Source: Christiangramia sp. OXR-203
GTDB lineage: Bacteria; Bacteroidota; Bacteroidia; Flavobacteriales; Flavobacteriaceae
Assembly (NCBI RefSeq): GCF_034372165.1
Contig: NZ_CP139698.1
Coordinates: forward strand, 620,001 to 684,000
Direction: 5' to 3'
DNA length: 64,000 nt
The notes below the pieces were generated by a model, which was given only the letters and a program-made list of their open reading frames with translations, did not search any database and was not told the origin of the DNA. Below, piece by piece: positions 46,261-56,713 of this stretch (its first letter is position 1; each line of letters starts with the position of its first letter). A program made the position numbers and the translations under genes.

Positions 46261-47784
46261 TTATTTTAAAAATTTATTCAATATTCCCATTACGCCGCGT
46301 ATAAAAGTTGCACTGGTTAGCACTTTGATGATCGCACCTTCACGGGAACGTCCACTTTTACGACGGCTACTGGTTTTTGTTACTTTTTCTCGTTGTTCTT
46401 TAGCCTGTTGTTTAGCCTCTTCACGATCTGCTTCTTCGATCTTTTTATTCAGTATCTCGTAAGCACTTTCGCGGTCAATTTTCTCGTTATATTTTCGAGC
46501 AAGTTCAGAATTTTTGTTGATTTGTCTTAATTCTGAATCACTTAATATGTCCATTCTACTCATTGGTGCGCGCAACATGGTCGCTACCAGAGGAGAAGGT
46601 CTTCCTTTTTCATCTAATGCTGAAACCATGGCCTCTCCAATACCTAACGAGGTAAGCATATCTTTGGTATCGTAAAATTCGGAAATCGGGTAATTTTCAG
46701 CAGCAAGTTTAATAGCCTTTCGATCCTTAGCCGTGAAAGCCCTTAATGCATGCTGAATTTTAAGTCCCAGCTGTCCCAGAACTTCTTCAGGAACATCGGC
46801 TGGATTCTGAGTAACGAAGTAAAGTCCTACGCCCTTGGAACGTATCAGTTTTACGATACTTTCAATTTGATCAAGCAATGCATCTGAAGCTTCATCAAAA
46901 ATGAGATGTGCTTCATCTATAAATAAGACAAGTTCCGGTTTATCCATATCGCCTTTCTCTGGAAAGGTTGAATAAATTTCAGCAAGTAATGAAAGCATGA
47001 ATGTTGAGAATAACTTTGGCCTGTCCTGAATATCGGTAAGCCTCAAAATATTCACGTATCCCTTTCCGTCTGATGTTTTTCTTAGGAGATCGTTTACCTC
47101 AAAAGATTTTTCGCCAAAGAACTGCTCTGCGCCTTGTTGTTCCAGTGCAATGATCTTCCGAAGAATAGCACCTGTAGATGCGCTTGAAATTCTACCATAT
47201 TCCTTACTGATCTCCTCCTTACCTTCCTCTGTGGTATACTGAAGCATCTTTTTAAGATCCTTAAGGTCCAGAAGTGGCAATTGATTATCATCACAATATT
47301 TGAATATGATCGCCATGATCCCGGATTGGGTATCATTTAAATCCAGTATTCTGGATAAAAGCACTGGGCCAAATTCACTTACTGTAGCTCTAAGTCTCAC
47401 TCCATCCTGTTCTGAGAGACTTAGCATTTCTACCGGTGCAGCATCTGGAGTGAATGGAAATCCAAGTTTTTCATGACGTTCATCTATAAAAGTGGCACCT
47501 TCTGAAGCTTTCGCGATTCCACTCAGATCTCCCTTTACGTCCATCAGTAAAACCGGCACTCCTTTCTGAGATAGGTTTTCAGCAAGGATTTGCAGGGTTT
47601 TTGATTTTCCGGTTCCTGTAGCACCTGCAATTAGTCCGTGCCGGTTCATTGTTTTCAACGGAATCTTAACTGGAGCATCGGCAAAAACTTGTTCGTCAAG
47701 CATTCCTGCGCCCAGATAGATATAATCACCTTTAGTGTTATATTCCGAAGATATGTGATCTACAAACTTTTCTGATGTGTTCAT
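46261..47784 (-). CDS. HerA-like helicase domain (DUF853/YjgR) ATPase
   Basis: 507-aa P-loop ATPase of the FtsK/HerA superfamily. Walker A AGATGTGKSKTLQILAENLS (about residues 53-72), GVPVLLMDVKGDLSGIAKAS, Walker B LVLFIDEAHLIFDEASDALL, sensor segment VGLYFVTQNPADVPEEVLGQ, and a basic C-terminal tail with long charged helix (NKKIEEADREEAKQQ). Family members are of unknown function; related HerA acts in DNA end processing with NurA, which is not present here. It overlaps the LD-carboxypeptidase stop by four bases. Confidence 0.82.
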   Translation of the reverse strand: MNTSEKFVDHISSEYNTKGDYIYLGAGMLDEQVFADAPVKIPLKTMNRHGLIAGATGTGKSKTLQILAENLSQKGVPVLLMDVKGDLSGIAKASEGATFIDERHEKLGFPFTPDAAPVEMLSLSEQDGVRLRATVSEFGPVLLSRILDLNDTQSGIMAIIFKYCDDNQLPLLDLKDLKKMLQYTTEEGKEEISKEYGRISSASTGAILRKIIALEQQGAEQFFGEKSFEVNDLLRKTSDGKGYVNILRLTDIQDRPKLFSTFMLSLLAEIYSTFPEKGDMDKPELVLFIDEAHLIFDEASDALLDQIESIVKLIRSKGVGLYFVTQNPADVPEEVLGQLGLKIQHALRAFTAKDRKAIKLAAENYPISEFYDTKDMLTSLGIGEAMVSALDEKGRPSPLVATMLRAPMSRMDILSDSELRQINKNSELARKYNEKIDRESAYEILNKKIEEADREEAKQQAKEQREKVTKTSSRRKSGRSREGAIIKVLTSATFIRGVMGILNKFLK

Positions 47785-48833
47785 TTAACTGCAGGTTTTA
47801 ATATTTTGATAGTACCGGTGTTGCTGTTTATTTCAGCTTCAATTCCGTTAGGGATGGTGCTGTTATCGTCTATATGGCCAATCATTGCACCTGAGAATGC
47901 CGGGATATTTAAAGGTTTGATATAATGGTCTATAACTTCCTCCATGGTAAGTGAACCATAGCCACTTCCACCAGGATCACAGCCTGTACATTTTCCGAAG
48001 ACAAATCCGGAGATCTTATCCAGTATACCTCCAAGTTTAAGTTGGGACATCATCCGGTCTACGGCATAAATCTTTTCTCCTATATCTTCGAGATACAGGA
48101 TTTTATTCGACCAGTCAGTAGGAAAATAAGGTGTTCCCATGATCGAAGTAAGCACAGAGAGGTTTCCACCTAGTAATTCCCCTTTTGCGTAACCATTATT
48201 GATAGTTCTTATTCTATTGTTGGTTTGGACTTCCAGAAAATTCAGGTTTTCAGGATTGGTATATTCGATCTTTTTTCCTTCGAATAGCAACTGGCGAAAA
48301 ATATCGTAATTAAATGTATTCCATGAAGAGCTTGCCATGGGTCCATGAAAAGTCACTAGACCCGTTTTTTCGTAGATCGCAAGATGCAATGCTGTAATAT
48401 CACTGTAGCCTATGAAAATCTTCGGATTCTTACGAATGAGCTCATAATCAAGTTTATCTATGATTCTTGCAGCTCCCGAACCACCCCGAAGTGAAATGAT
48501 TGCATCAATTGCAGGGTCACCAAACATTTGATTCAATTCTGAAGCGCGTTCTTCATCAGTGCCAGCGAGGTGACCATACCTGCTTTTAGCAAATTCTCCA
48601 AATCTTACTTTTAGTCCCATCGCTTCCAGGTTTTCCCGGGCGATCTCATAAGGTTCACTGTCAAAGATTGCTCCTGCAGGACTTGTTATTCCAATAGTAT
48701 CTCCTTCAGAAAGTCTTTTCGGTAGAAGTTTCTTATTAGTTGAAATTTGCTGCTCTGCAGTTGCTGAAAGTGATTGTAGTGGAATACTTAAACCGGCAAG
48801 TCCCAGGCCGTAAACGAAATTGCGTCTTTTCAT
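47781..48833 (-). CDS. Muramoyltetrapeptide LD-carboxypeptidase, S66 family
   Basis: 350-aa enzyme of the LdcA/MccF type that cleaves L,D-bonds of cell-wall tetrapeptides. Triad: Ser144 (FIGYSDITAL), Glu249 (LYLEDIGE) and His320 (IGHIDDNSTIP). The N-terminus MKRRNFVYGLGLAGLSIPL is a hydrophobic signal with a twin-arginine-like start, so it is probably exported, unlike the cytosolic LdcA of E. coli. The overlap with the HerA-like gene (four bases) and position after dacB place it in a cell-wall operon. Confidence 0.85.
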   Translation of the reverse strand: MKRRNFVYGLGLAGLSIPLQSLSATAEQQISTNKKLLPKRLSEGDTIGITSPAGAIFDSEPYEIARENLEAMGLKVRFGEFAKSRYGHLAGTDEERASELNQMFGDPAIDAIISLRGGSGAARIIDKLDYELIRKNPKIFIGYSDITALHLAIYEKTGLVTFHGPMASSSWNTFNYDIFRQLLFEGKKIEYTNPENLNFLEVQTNNRIRTINNGYAKGELLGGNLSVLTSIMGTPYFPTDWSNKILYLEDIGEKIYAVDRMMSQLKLGGILDKISGFVFGKCTGCDPGGSGYGSLTMEEVIDHYIKPLNIPAFSGAMIGHIDDNSTIPNGIEAEINSNTGTIKILKPAVK

Positions 48834-48882
48834 AGGTATATATACTGTCTCGAAAATAGGGAATATTTGGAACTTCTAAAAT

Positions 48883-50145
48883 TCAATAGTTGTTTCTAAT
48901 GTGAATAAGAAGCTTTAAAACTTCAGCTTTTATTTCTTCAGGAGAATTCATATGATTGGAATTCATTATACTGAAAATTAGAAGTCGGTCGCTATTCGTT
49001 CTCAGATAGCCGCTAAGGCTATAATTATTTTTTAAACTTCCTGATTTTGCAAATACAAATGCTTCTTCGTCCGTTAGTAAGTTTGTAAGAGTTCCATGCT
49101 TACCAGCTGTAGGAAAAATGGTCGAAACCCAGTCCTCACCTTTTTCATCCAACAAACGTTTCAAAATGCTCGATAAGTTAGCAGGAGTGTTCATATTATA
49201 TCTTGATAATCCAGAGCCATCTACCCATTGAAATTCATCAGGCAGTCCTTTGAAAAAATTATTTTTAGCATAGTCTATAGCGATCTCTGTACTCATGGTA
49301 TCCGATATTTTTTCTGAAATCATGATAAGTAATTGTTCCGCAATTAGATTATCGCTGGTATGCATCATTTGTTTGTAAAGACTATCGGAGGCTGTGGATT
49401 TTATAATATGACTGGCTTTTGGTCCTGGTGGAATGATTTTTATAGTTCGCCCAATTTCTTGTTCAATGATCCTGATGCTTAAGTCTTCTGAAGTTTCAAA
49501 AGGAATTCTTAGCGTATCGTTCTTCTGAAGTTTCTTTGGAACCCTGAATTGATTCGTGCCCTTAAGCTTTTCCAGTGTTTCAGAATTAATAGTTTGGGCG
49601 TAATTGGTAAAAATTCCCGGAGATACTTTTAGATCTTTATTCACCATCGTAAAACTTACTGTATTCCCATAAATCGGCATTGCAGATATTTGTGGTGAGA
49701 ACGCGTATTCAAAATCATCCCAGCTCCATCCGGCACCATAAACCTCCTGCTTCCAGTTGGCTTTTTGATAATAGATAGAATCTTTAGAATTCCGTAGAAA
49801 TTGCAAAGTTGTATTGGAAGACACTTCTGGATCCAGTAATCCGGGATCTCCGGTAGCTGAAAAAATGAGAGAATCTTCAGTTTTCCGGTATCTAAATGTA
49901 AAGATGCTGTCCTCGAGAGATTTTATGGCGGAATAGAGGCTCAATATTTTGGTATTGGAAGCTGGAGTAAAAGATTTGTGGGCATTATACTGATAGATAT
50001 TCTTCCCTGATTCGGCATCTAAAAGTATGATCCCGGTAAATCCATGGTGAATCTTTTCAAACTCAGTTGTTTTCCGCAATAAACCTGAAGCACATGAACT
50101 CAGGCCGAGAATGGATAAAACTGCTAAGAAGACCTTCAGACGCAT
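48883..50145 (-). CDS. dacB: D-alanyl-D-alanine carboxypeptidase/endopeptidase, PBP4 (S13) type, lipoprotein
   Basis: 420-aa class C PBP. Lipobox LGLSSC (Cys18), active-site SxxK at Ser63 (PASNTKILSLY), SxN as MHTSDNLIAEQL, KTG-like box as FAKSGSLKN. It trims or cross-links peptidoglycan in the periplasm, and the lipoprotein signal anchors it to a membrane. First gene of the minus-strand envelope operon; the next gene, an LD-carboxypeptidase, starts 49 bases downstream. Divergent from queE. Confidence 0.87.
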   Translation of the reverse strand: MRLKVFLAVLSILGLSSCASGLLRKTTEFEKIHHGFTGIILLDAESGKNIYQYNAHKSFTPASNTKILSLYSAIKSLEDSIFTFRYRKTEDSLIFSATGDPGLLDPEVSSNTTLQFLRNSKDSIYYQKANWKQEVYGAGWSWDDFEYAFSPQISAMPIYGNTVSFTMVNKDLKVSPGIFTNYAQTINSETLEKLKGTNQFRVPKKLQKNDTLRIPFETSEDLSIRIIEQEIGRTIKIIPPGPKASHIIKSTASDSLYKQMMHTSDNLIAEQLLIMISEKISDTMSTEIAIDYAKNNFFKGLPDEFQWVDGSGLSRYNMNTPANLSSILKRLLDEKGEDWVSTIFPTAGKHGTLTNLLTDEEAFVFAKSGSLKNNYSLSGYLRTNSDRLLIFSIMNSNHMNSPEEIKAEVLKLLIHIRNNY

Positions 50146-50247
50146 ATTAAAAATTTTGATTTAAATATATACTTTCTCGTACTTAGAATTAAATCGATCG
50201 ATCGCAAACTCAAAAAACAAAGGTTATTTATCCTGAAGTATAATGAT

Positions 50248-50255
50248 TATCTTTG
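50248..50255 (+). promoter_or_regulatory. -7 promoter element for queE
   Basis: TATCTTTG lies six bases before the queE ATG; if used, the mRNA is essentially leaderless. Confidence 0.4.
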
Positions 50256-50261
50256 CCGGCT

Positions 50262-50894
50262 ATGATTTCAGAAGAGACAAAGAGCCTGGTTGATAAAGGA
50301 ATAATGCTTCCACTCATGGAAGAATTTTATACGATCCAGGGTGAGGGATTCCACAAAGGAACGGCTGCATATTTTATTAGGATTGGTGGTTGTGATGTAG
50401 GTTGTCACTGGTGCGATGTGAAGGAAAGCTGGGATGCCAGTACGCACCCGCCTACGCATATTGGGGAAATCGTCGAGAATGCTACCCGTCATAGTAAAAC
50501 TATTGTGATCACGGGAGGTGAACCATTAACCTGGGATATGACAGCTCTAACTCAAAATCTTAAAAACCAAGGTTGTGATATTCATATTGAGACTTCAGGA
50601 GCTTATAAACTTACGGGTACCTGGGACTGGATATGTCTTTCTCCAAAGAAAATCAAATTGCCAACCGAGGAGATCTATCCTCTGGCCAATGAGTTAAAGG
50701 TTATTGTTTTTAATAGACATGACCTGAAGTTTGCTGAAGAGCAGGCAGCGAAAGTCAGTGAGAACTGTATCTTATACTTACAACCAGAATGGAGTAACCG
50801 CGATAAAGTGATCCCAATGATCGTTGATTATGTAATGGAGAATCCGCGGTGGAAAGTATCGCTACAAACCCATAAATATTTGAACATACCATAA
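50262..50894 (+). CDS. queE: 7-carboxy-7-deazaguanine synthase
   Basis: 210-aa radical-SAM enzyme in queuosine/preQ0 biosynthesis. It has the family-type cluster motif GGCDVGCHWCDVKESWD (Cx3Cx2C), FYTIQGEGFHKGTAAYFIRI, ITGGEPLTWD and the SAM/substrate segment HIETSGAY. ATG 50262 (MISEETKS) is preferred to in-frame TTG 50253, which overlaps the -7 element. No other queuosine genes are adjacent. Confidence 0.92.
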   Translation: MISEETKSLVDKGIMLPLMEEFYTIQGEGFHKGTAAYFIRIGGCDVGCHWCDVKESWDASTHPPTHIGEIVENATRHSKTIVITGGEPLTWDMTALTQNLKNQGCDIHIETSGAYKLTGTWDWICLSPKKIKLPTEEIYPLANELKVIVFNRHDLKFAEEQAAKVSENCILYLQPEWSNRDKVIPMIVDYVMENPRWKVSLQTHKYLNIP

Positions 50895-50920
50895 AAAAAA
50901 CGCCCGATAGGGCGTCTTTT
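50895..50920. terminator. Terminator after queE, possibly bidirectional
   Basis: A8 tract, CGCCC-GATA-GGGCG stem, then TCTTTT; also lies downstream of the convergent DUF2911 gene. Confidence 0.8.
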
Positions 50921-50945
50921 CAATTATAAGCTGCCGTACTAAATT

Positions 50946-51524
50946 TTAGTTAGCATTCTTGAATGGAACTTTTACATAGCTGTTATCCCATCCAATCAGA
51001 AGGTCTGCACCGTTCTTAGCTTCCTGGAAAGCCATAGATAGAGATTCGATGGTATTAGGAGCCTTTCTTACCGGCACATTAATTCTTACCTTATCTTCCT
51101 TATCTGTGTATTCATAAGAACCCCATGTATTGGTTTTGCTGTTAAGAATAACAGTCCATTCCTTTTCGCCTGGGATCGTGTATAAGGTGTAATTCCCAGC
51201 TTTTACCGTAGCGTCTGCAACTTTCATGTCCTTATATAAAGTAACTTCAGTTGCTTCATTTGCGCCGGTTCTCCATACCTCACCATAAGGCACCAGTTTA
51301 CCGAAGATCTCACGATTTCTTTTTTGTGGTCGGCTATAAATTACCCTCGCCACTGCGGCGTCATCCTGGTCTCTGTAAAGCGCAAGATCCATTGGACTGG
51401 CATCTACTTTGGAAAATTTAAGTTCTTCCTTTGAGTAGTTTACCTTATCGTCATCCTGTGCGTTAATAGGGCTTGCAACGAAGAAAAACATTGCACTTAA
51501 ACCACCTATGATCAATTTTTTCAT
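50946..51524 (-). CDS. DUF2911 domain protein, exported
   Basis: 192 aa with signal peptide (MKKLIIGGLSAMFFFVASPI, cleavage after NA). DUF2911 core: ARVIYSRPQKRNREIFGKLV, PYGEVWRTGANEATEVTLYK, AGNYTLYTIPGEKEWTVILN. The family is common in Bacteroidota, periplasmic and of unknown function. It is a single gene read toward queE; a near-consensus -7 (TATCTTTA) lies 28 bases upstream of the ATG. Confidence 0.85.
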   Translation of the reverse strand: MKKLIIGGLSAMFFFVASPINAQDDDKVNYSKEELKFSKVDASPMDLALYRDQDDAAVARVIYSRPQKRNREIFGKLVPYGEVWRTGANEATEVTLYKDMKVADATVKAGNYTLYTIPGEKEWTVILNSKTNTWGSYEYTDKEDKVRINVPVRKAPNTIESLSMAFQEAKNGADLLIGWDNSYVKVPFKNAN

Positions 51525-51552
51525 AATTCTAATATTTGAATTTTAGTTAGTA

Positions 51553-51560
51553 TAAAGATA
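51553..51560 (-). promoter_or_regulatory. Possible -7 element for the DUF2911 gene
   Basis: Minus-strand TATCTTTA, one mismatch from TAnnTTTG, 28 bases before the ATG. Confidence 0.25.
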
Positions 51561-51653
51561 AGACGCATAGAGGTGTGAATTGTTAAAGAAGCACCAATAT
51601 GCTGTTAAAATTTTAGCTGAGGTTTTCAAATGGAAGAAAAGTTTGAAATTTAT

Positions 51654-51670
51654 AATGGTATACTACCATT
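51654..51670. repeat. Inverted repeat upstream of asnB
   Basis: AATGGTA-TAC-TACCATT, a 7+3+7 perfect dyad, with a further TGGTAT half-site at 51671-51676. It lies 112 bases before asnB and could be an operator; nothing identifies the regulator. Confidence 0.5.
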
Positions 51671-51782
51671 TGGTATGTAATTTTTAGTTTAAACTTTTCA
51701 AATATTATTATTGTTAGCCATTATGTTTTCATTTAGATAGCTTCAGTCCATATTTGTCTCATAATAATAAACAAATTAAGTC

Positions 51783-53387
51783 ATGTGTGGAATTTTAGCA
51801 GTTATCGGAAAAGATCTTGACAAGAAGAAGATCGCTGATCTTTCAAAAAGAATGTCTCATAGAGGCCCTGATGAAAGCGGACTGAAAATTACTGAAAAAG
51901 GTTATGTGTTAGCTCACGAACGCCTATCAATCGTAGATCTCACCACAGGTATTCAGCCTATACAAGGAACTGAATCTGCCTGGATGGTACACAATGGAGA
52001 GATCTATAACCACATGTCACTTCGAAATAACGAATTAAAGGATCATACTTTCAGAACTACCGGAGATTCTGAAGTAATCGTGCATTTGTATGAAAAGTAT
52101 GGTCTTGAATTCGTAGACAAATTAGATGGCGTCTTCTCATTTGTGATCATTGATGGTGATGAATTTATGGTCGCCAGGGATCCAATTGGAGTAAAGCCAC
52201 TTTATTATGGGAAGGACGAAGCAGGTACCATATGGTTTGCCAGTGAAATGAAATCTCTTGCAGATAGCTGTATTGAATTTCATGCTTTTCCTCCTGGACA
52301 TTATTATACACCAGAAACCGGATTCGTAAGATATTATTCTCCAGAGTGGTTTGAATCTGAAGTTGCTACGCAGCCTGCAGACTTACAAAAGCTACGTGAA
52401 AGTTTGATCGAAGCGACCAGAAAGAGATTGATGGCAGATGTGCCTCTTGGAGTATTGCTTAGTGGTGGACTCGATTCTTCACTAACAAGTTCTATCGCGG
52501 CCAGATTGATGAAAGATAGTGGTCAAACATTGCATTCCTTTTCAATTGGTTTGGATGAAGCAGCACCAGATCTAATTGCTGCGAGAAAAGTTGCAGACTT
52601 TCTGGGTACCGAGCATCATGAAATTCATTTCACTGTAGAGGAAGGTATCTCTATTCTTAAAAAGCTTGTATGGCATCTTGAAACTTACGATGTTACTTCA
52701 ATTCGCGCCAGCACTCCAATGTATTTTCTCTCTAAAGCAATTGCTGAAAAAGGGATTAAGGTTGTATTGTCTGGAGAAGGCTCTGATGAGATCCTTGGTG
52801 GATACTTATATTTCAAGAACGCTCCTTCTGCGGAAGAGTTTCAGAAGGAAACCATTAGAAGAGTACAGCGTCTGGCTACTGCAGATTGCCTGAGAGCAGA
52901 TAAGTCAACGATGGCACACGGTCTTGAAGCAAGAGTGCCATTCCTGGATAAAGCTTTTTTGAAAACCGCAATGGAAATAGTTCCTGAAGAAAAAATGCCG
53001 GTTACTTATGATGGTATTGAAAAATTTATTTTGAGAAAGGCATTCGATACTCCTGAAGAACCTTTCCTGCCAGAAGAAGTATTATGGAGACAAAAAGAAC
53101 AATTTAGTGATGGTGTGGGTTACAACTGGATCGATCAGCTAATTGATCATGCTTCAGAACAGGTGACAGACGTTCAAATGGAAACTGCGGCAACTAGGTT
53201 TCCGGTAAACACGCCAACTTCAAAAGAAGCTTACTTCTACCGTGAGATCTTTCAGCAGCATTTTCCTCAGGATTCCGCAGCGAAAACAGTTAAACGATGG
53301 ATCCCAAAATGGCAGAAGGATCTTGATCCTAGTGGAAGAGCCAATGAAACTCACGTAGCTCCTGGAATGAAAAAAGTAGTTGTGTAA
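51783..53387 (+). CDS. asnB: Asparagine synthetase B (glutamine-hydrolysing)
   Basis: 534-aa enzyme making asparagine from aspartate, glutamine and ATP. N-terminal class II glutaminase begins MCGILAVIGK with the nucleophile Cys2, and contains SHRGPDESG and HNGEIYNH; the synthetase domain has the PP-loop LLSGGLDSSLTSSIAARLM and SGEGSDEILGGY. The length is close to E. coli AsnB (554). It is a single gene with a 258-base upstream region carrying an inverted repeat and a strong terminator downstream. Confidence 0.96.
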   Translation: MCGILAVIGKDLDKKKIADLSKRMSHRGPDESGLKITEKGYVLAHERLSIVDLTTGIQPIQGTESAWMVHNGEIYNHMSLRNNELKDHTFRTTGDSEVIVHLYEKYGLEFVDKLDGVFSFVIIDGDEFMVARDPIGVKPLYYGKDEAGTIWFASEMKSLADSCIEFHAFPPGHYYTPETGFVRYYSPEWFESEVATQPADLQKLRESLIEATRKRLMADVPLGVLLSGGLDSSLTSSIAARLMKDSGQTLHSFSIGLDEAAPDLIAARKVADFLGTEHHEIHFTVEEGISILKKLVWHLETYDVTSIRASTPMYFLSKAIAEKGIKVVLSGEGSDEILGGYLYFKNAPSAEEFQKETIRRVQRLATADCLRADKSTMAHGLEARVPFLDKAFLKTAMEIVPEEKMPVTYDGIEKFILRKAFDTPEEPFLPEEVLWRQKEQFSDGVGYNWIDQLIDHASEQVTDVQMETAATRFPVNTPTSKEAYFYREIFQQHFPQDSAAKTVKRWIPKWQKDLDPSGRANETHVAPGMKKVVV

Positions 53388-53414
53388 AATTCGTTCAAAT
53401 ATTTGATTTTCCTC

Positions 53415-53457
53415 AAAACCCGAAATGTGAAAATAATCTTAAACATTTCGGGTTTTT
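53415..53457 (+). terminator. Terminator after asnB
   Basis: 14-bp perfect stem AAAACCCGAAATGT / ACATTTCGGGTTTT with a 14-base loop, T-run following. Confidence 0.85.
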
Positions 53458-53503
53458 CCACATAATTTGTTGATAACTTCGAGCCTCATCGCAGGTCTAC
53501 AAC

Positions 53504-53533
53504 CTGTTAAAAGTATGCGAATTGTTATATTTG
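53504..53533 (+). promoter_or_regulatory. Promoter for gyrB
   Basis: Consensus -7 TATATTTG (53526-53533) with CTG (one mismatch from TTG) 19 bases upstream; leader about 30 bases. Confidence 0.5.
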
Positions 53534-53564
53534 TTCGTTATCCAAAAGAGACAAAATTAATTAG

Positions 53565-55511
<1,947 letters not shown>

Positions 55512-55534
55512 TTTTCACTAAATAATATGATCTT

Positions 55535-55566
55535 AACCCACACTAAAACTAAGTGTGGGTTTTTTT
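55535..55566 (+). terminator. Terminator after gyrB
   Basis: Stem AACCCACACT / AGTGTGGGTT, seven-base loop, then T6. Confidence 0.88.
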
Positions 55567-55635
55567 CGTTTAATATTTATGGGACTGCTATCTTTACAAA
55601 CCTTAACACCTATAATTTAACCTAAATCAATTAAC

Positions 55636-56619
55636 GTGAAAAATTTTAAAATTATAATGCTACTCCTAGCTGTTTTTAACGGCGGAATGGCACACGCTCA
55701 ATCGGTACCTGCAGAAGGTCAGGAGATTATTGATGATCTTTTGTTTATTGCAGATGGATTCGCTACTCCTGCAGCAGAGAGTGCAGCTTATCAGGCAACA
55801 GCCAGCTGGTTTACTTCTGCGAAAGCTTTGGAGCCATGGAAGGTCGACGTTTCCTTGCATGCAAATGCTCTTTTCGTTCCTTCAAGTAAGAAAGAATTTA
55901 CTATAAATAATAATGATTTTTCGAATTTGACTATCGCCGGCGGTGGTAATGGTGCGGTTGTGCCAACTGCCTTTGGTAGTGATTCAGATGTGATGTTTAA
56001 TGGGAACTTTCTTGGTCAGGAATTTGCGTTTCAGGCGATTGAGGGGATAGACACCGGAGCTTTGATGTATCCATTCGCACAGGTTTCTGTTGGATTGCCT
56101 TTAGGTTTTCAATTAGGAGTAAGAGCTTTGCCAGCGTTAGAGGTGAGTGGATCTGAATTCAGCACTTATGGAGTTGGTTTAAAGCATAATTTGAGTCAGT
56201 ATTTTGGTAGAAGAAGAACCAGAGATGATGATCTAGAAGTGGCAGCTATAGTTGCCTATGATATTTTTGATGTGAAATATGAGTTTGAGCAAATTTCTGT
56301 GCCTAATCTACTTAATCTGAATTTGATCGATGTAAGTTCAGGGGTATGGATGGCTGAGGTCATGGCTTCAAAAAAATACGAAAACTTTGAAATATTTGGT
56401 GCGCTTGGTATTGCACAATCAGACTTCGAATATGAATTCGGGGGTAGTGGATTAGCTTTAAATCTGGTGAATGATGAGATTTCCAGACTCAATGATTCAC
56501 AAGCTCAGTTCAAAGGAGATATAGGATTCAATTTATACTTCAACAGTTTTAAAGTTAGTGCTATGGCTACTGCTGGAAAGTATGTAAATCTTAATGTTGG
56601 CTTGCACTTCATCCTCTAG
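55636..56619 (+). CDS. DUF6588-like outer-membrane barrel protein
   Basis: 327 aa, starting at GTG 55636, with signal peptide (MLLLAVFNGGMAHAQ). The mature part has barrel-type strands (ALMYPFAQVSVGLPLGFQLG, STYGVGLKHNLSQYFG, SVWMAEVM-like and final VNLNVGLHFIL), ending in an amphipathic strand. It resembles the DUF6588 family seen in Bacteroidota, function unknown. It is a single gene between gyrB and mdh. Confidence 0.7.
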   Translation: MKNFKIIMLLLAVFNGGMAHAQSVPAEGQEIIDDLLFIADGFATPAAESAAYQATASWFTSAKALEPWKVDVSLHANALFVPSSKKEFTINNNDFSNLTIAGGGNGAVVPTAFGSDSDVMFNGNFLGQEFAFQAIEGIDTGALMYPFAQVSVGLPLGFQLGVRALPALEVSGSEFSTYGVGLKHNLSQYFGRRRTRDDDLEVAAIVAYDIFDVKYEFEQISVPNLLNLNLIDVSSGVWMAEVMASKKYENFEIFGALGIAQSDFEYEFGGSGLALNLVNDEISRLNDSQAQFKGDIGFNLYFNSFKVSAMATAGKYVNLNVGLHFIL

Positions 56620-56713
56620 GCAATACTTGATTTAACCATTCCTTATTATTAAAACTGCTTCGTAATTCGTAATTTCGCAGTCATTATTAATAGAAATTAA
56701 ATATAATTTTAAC

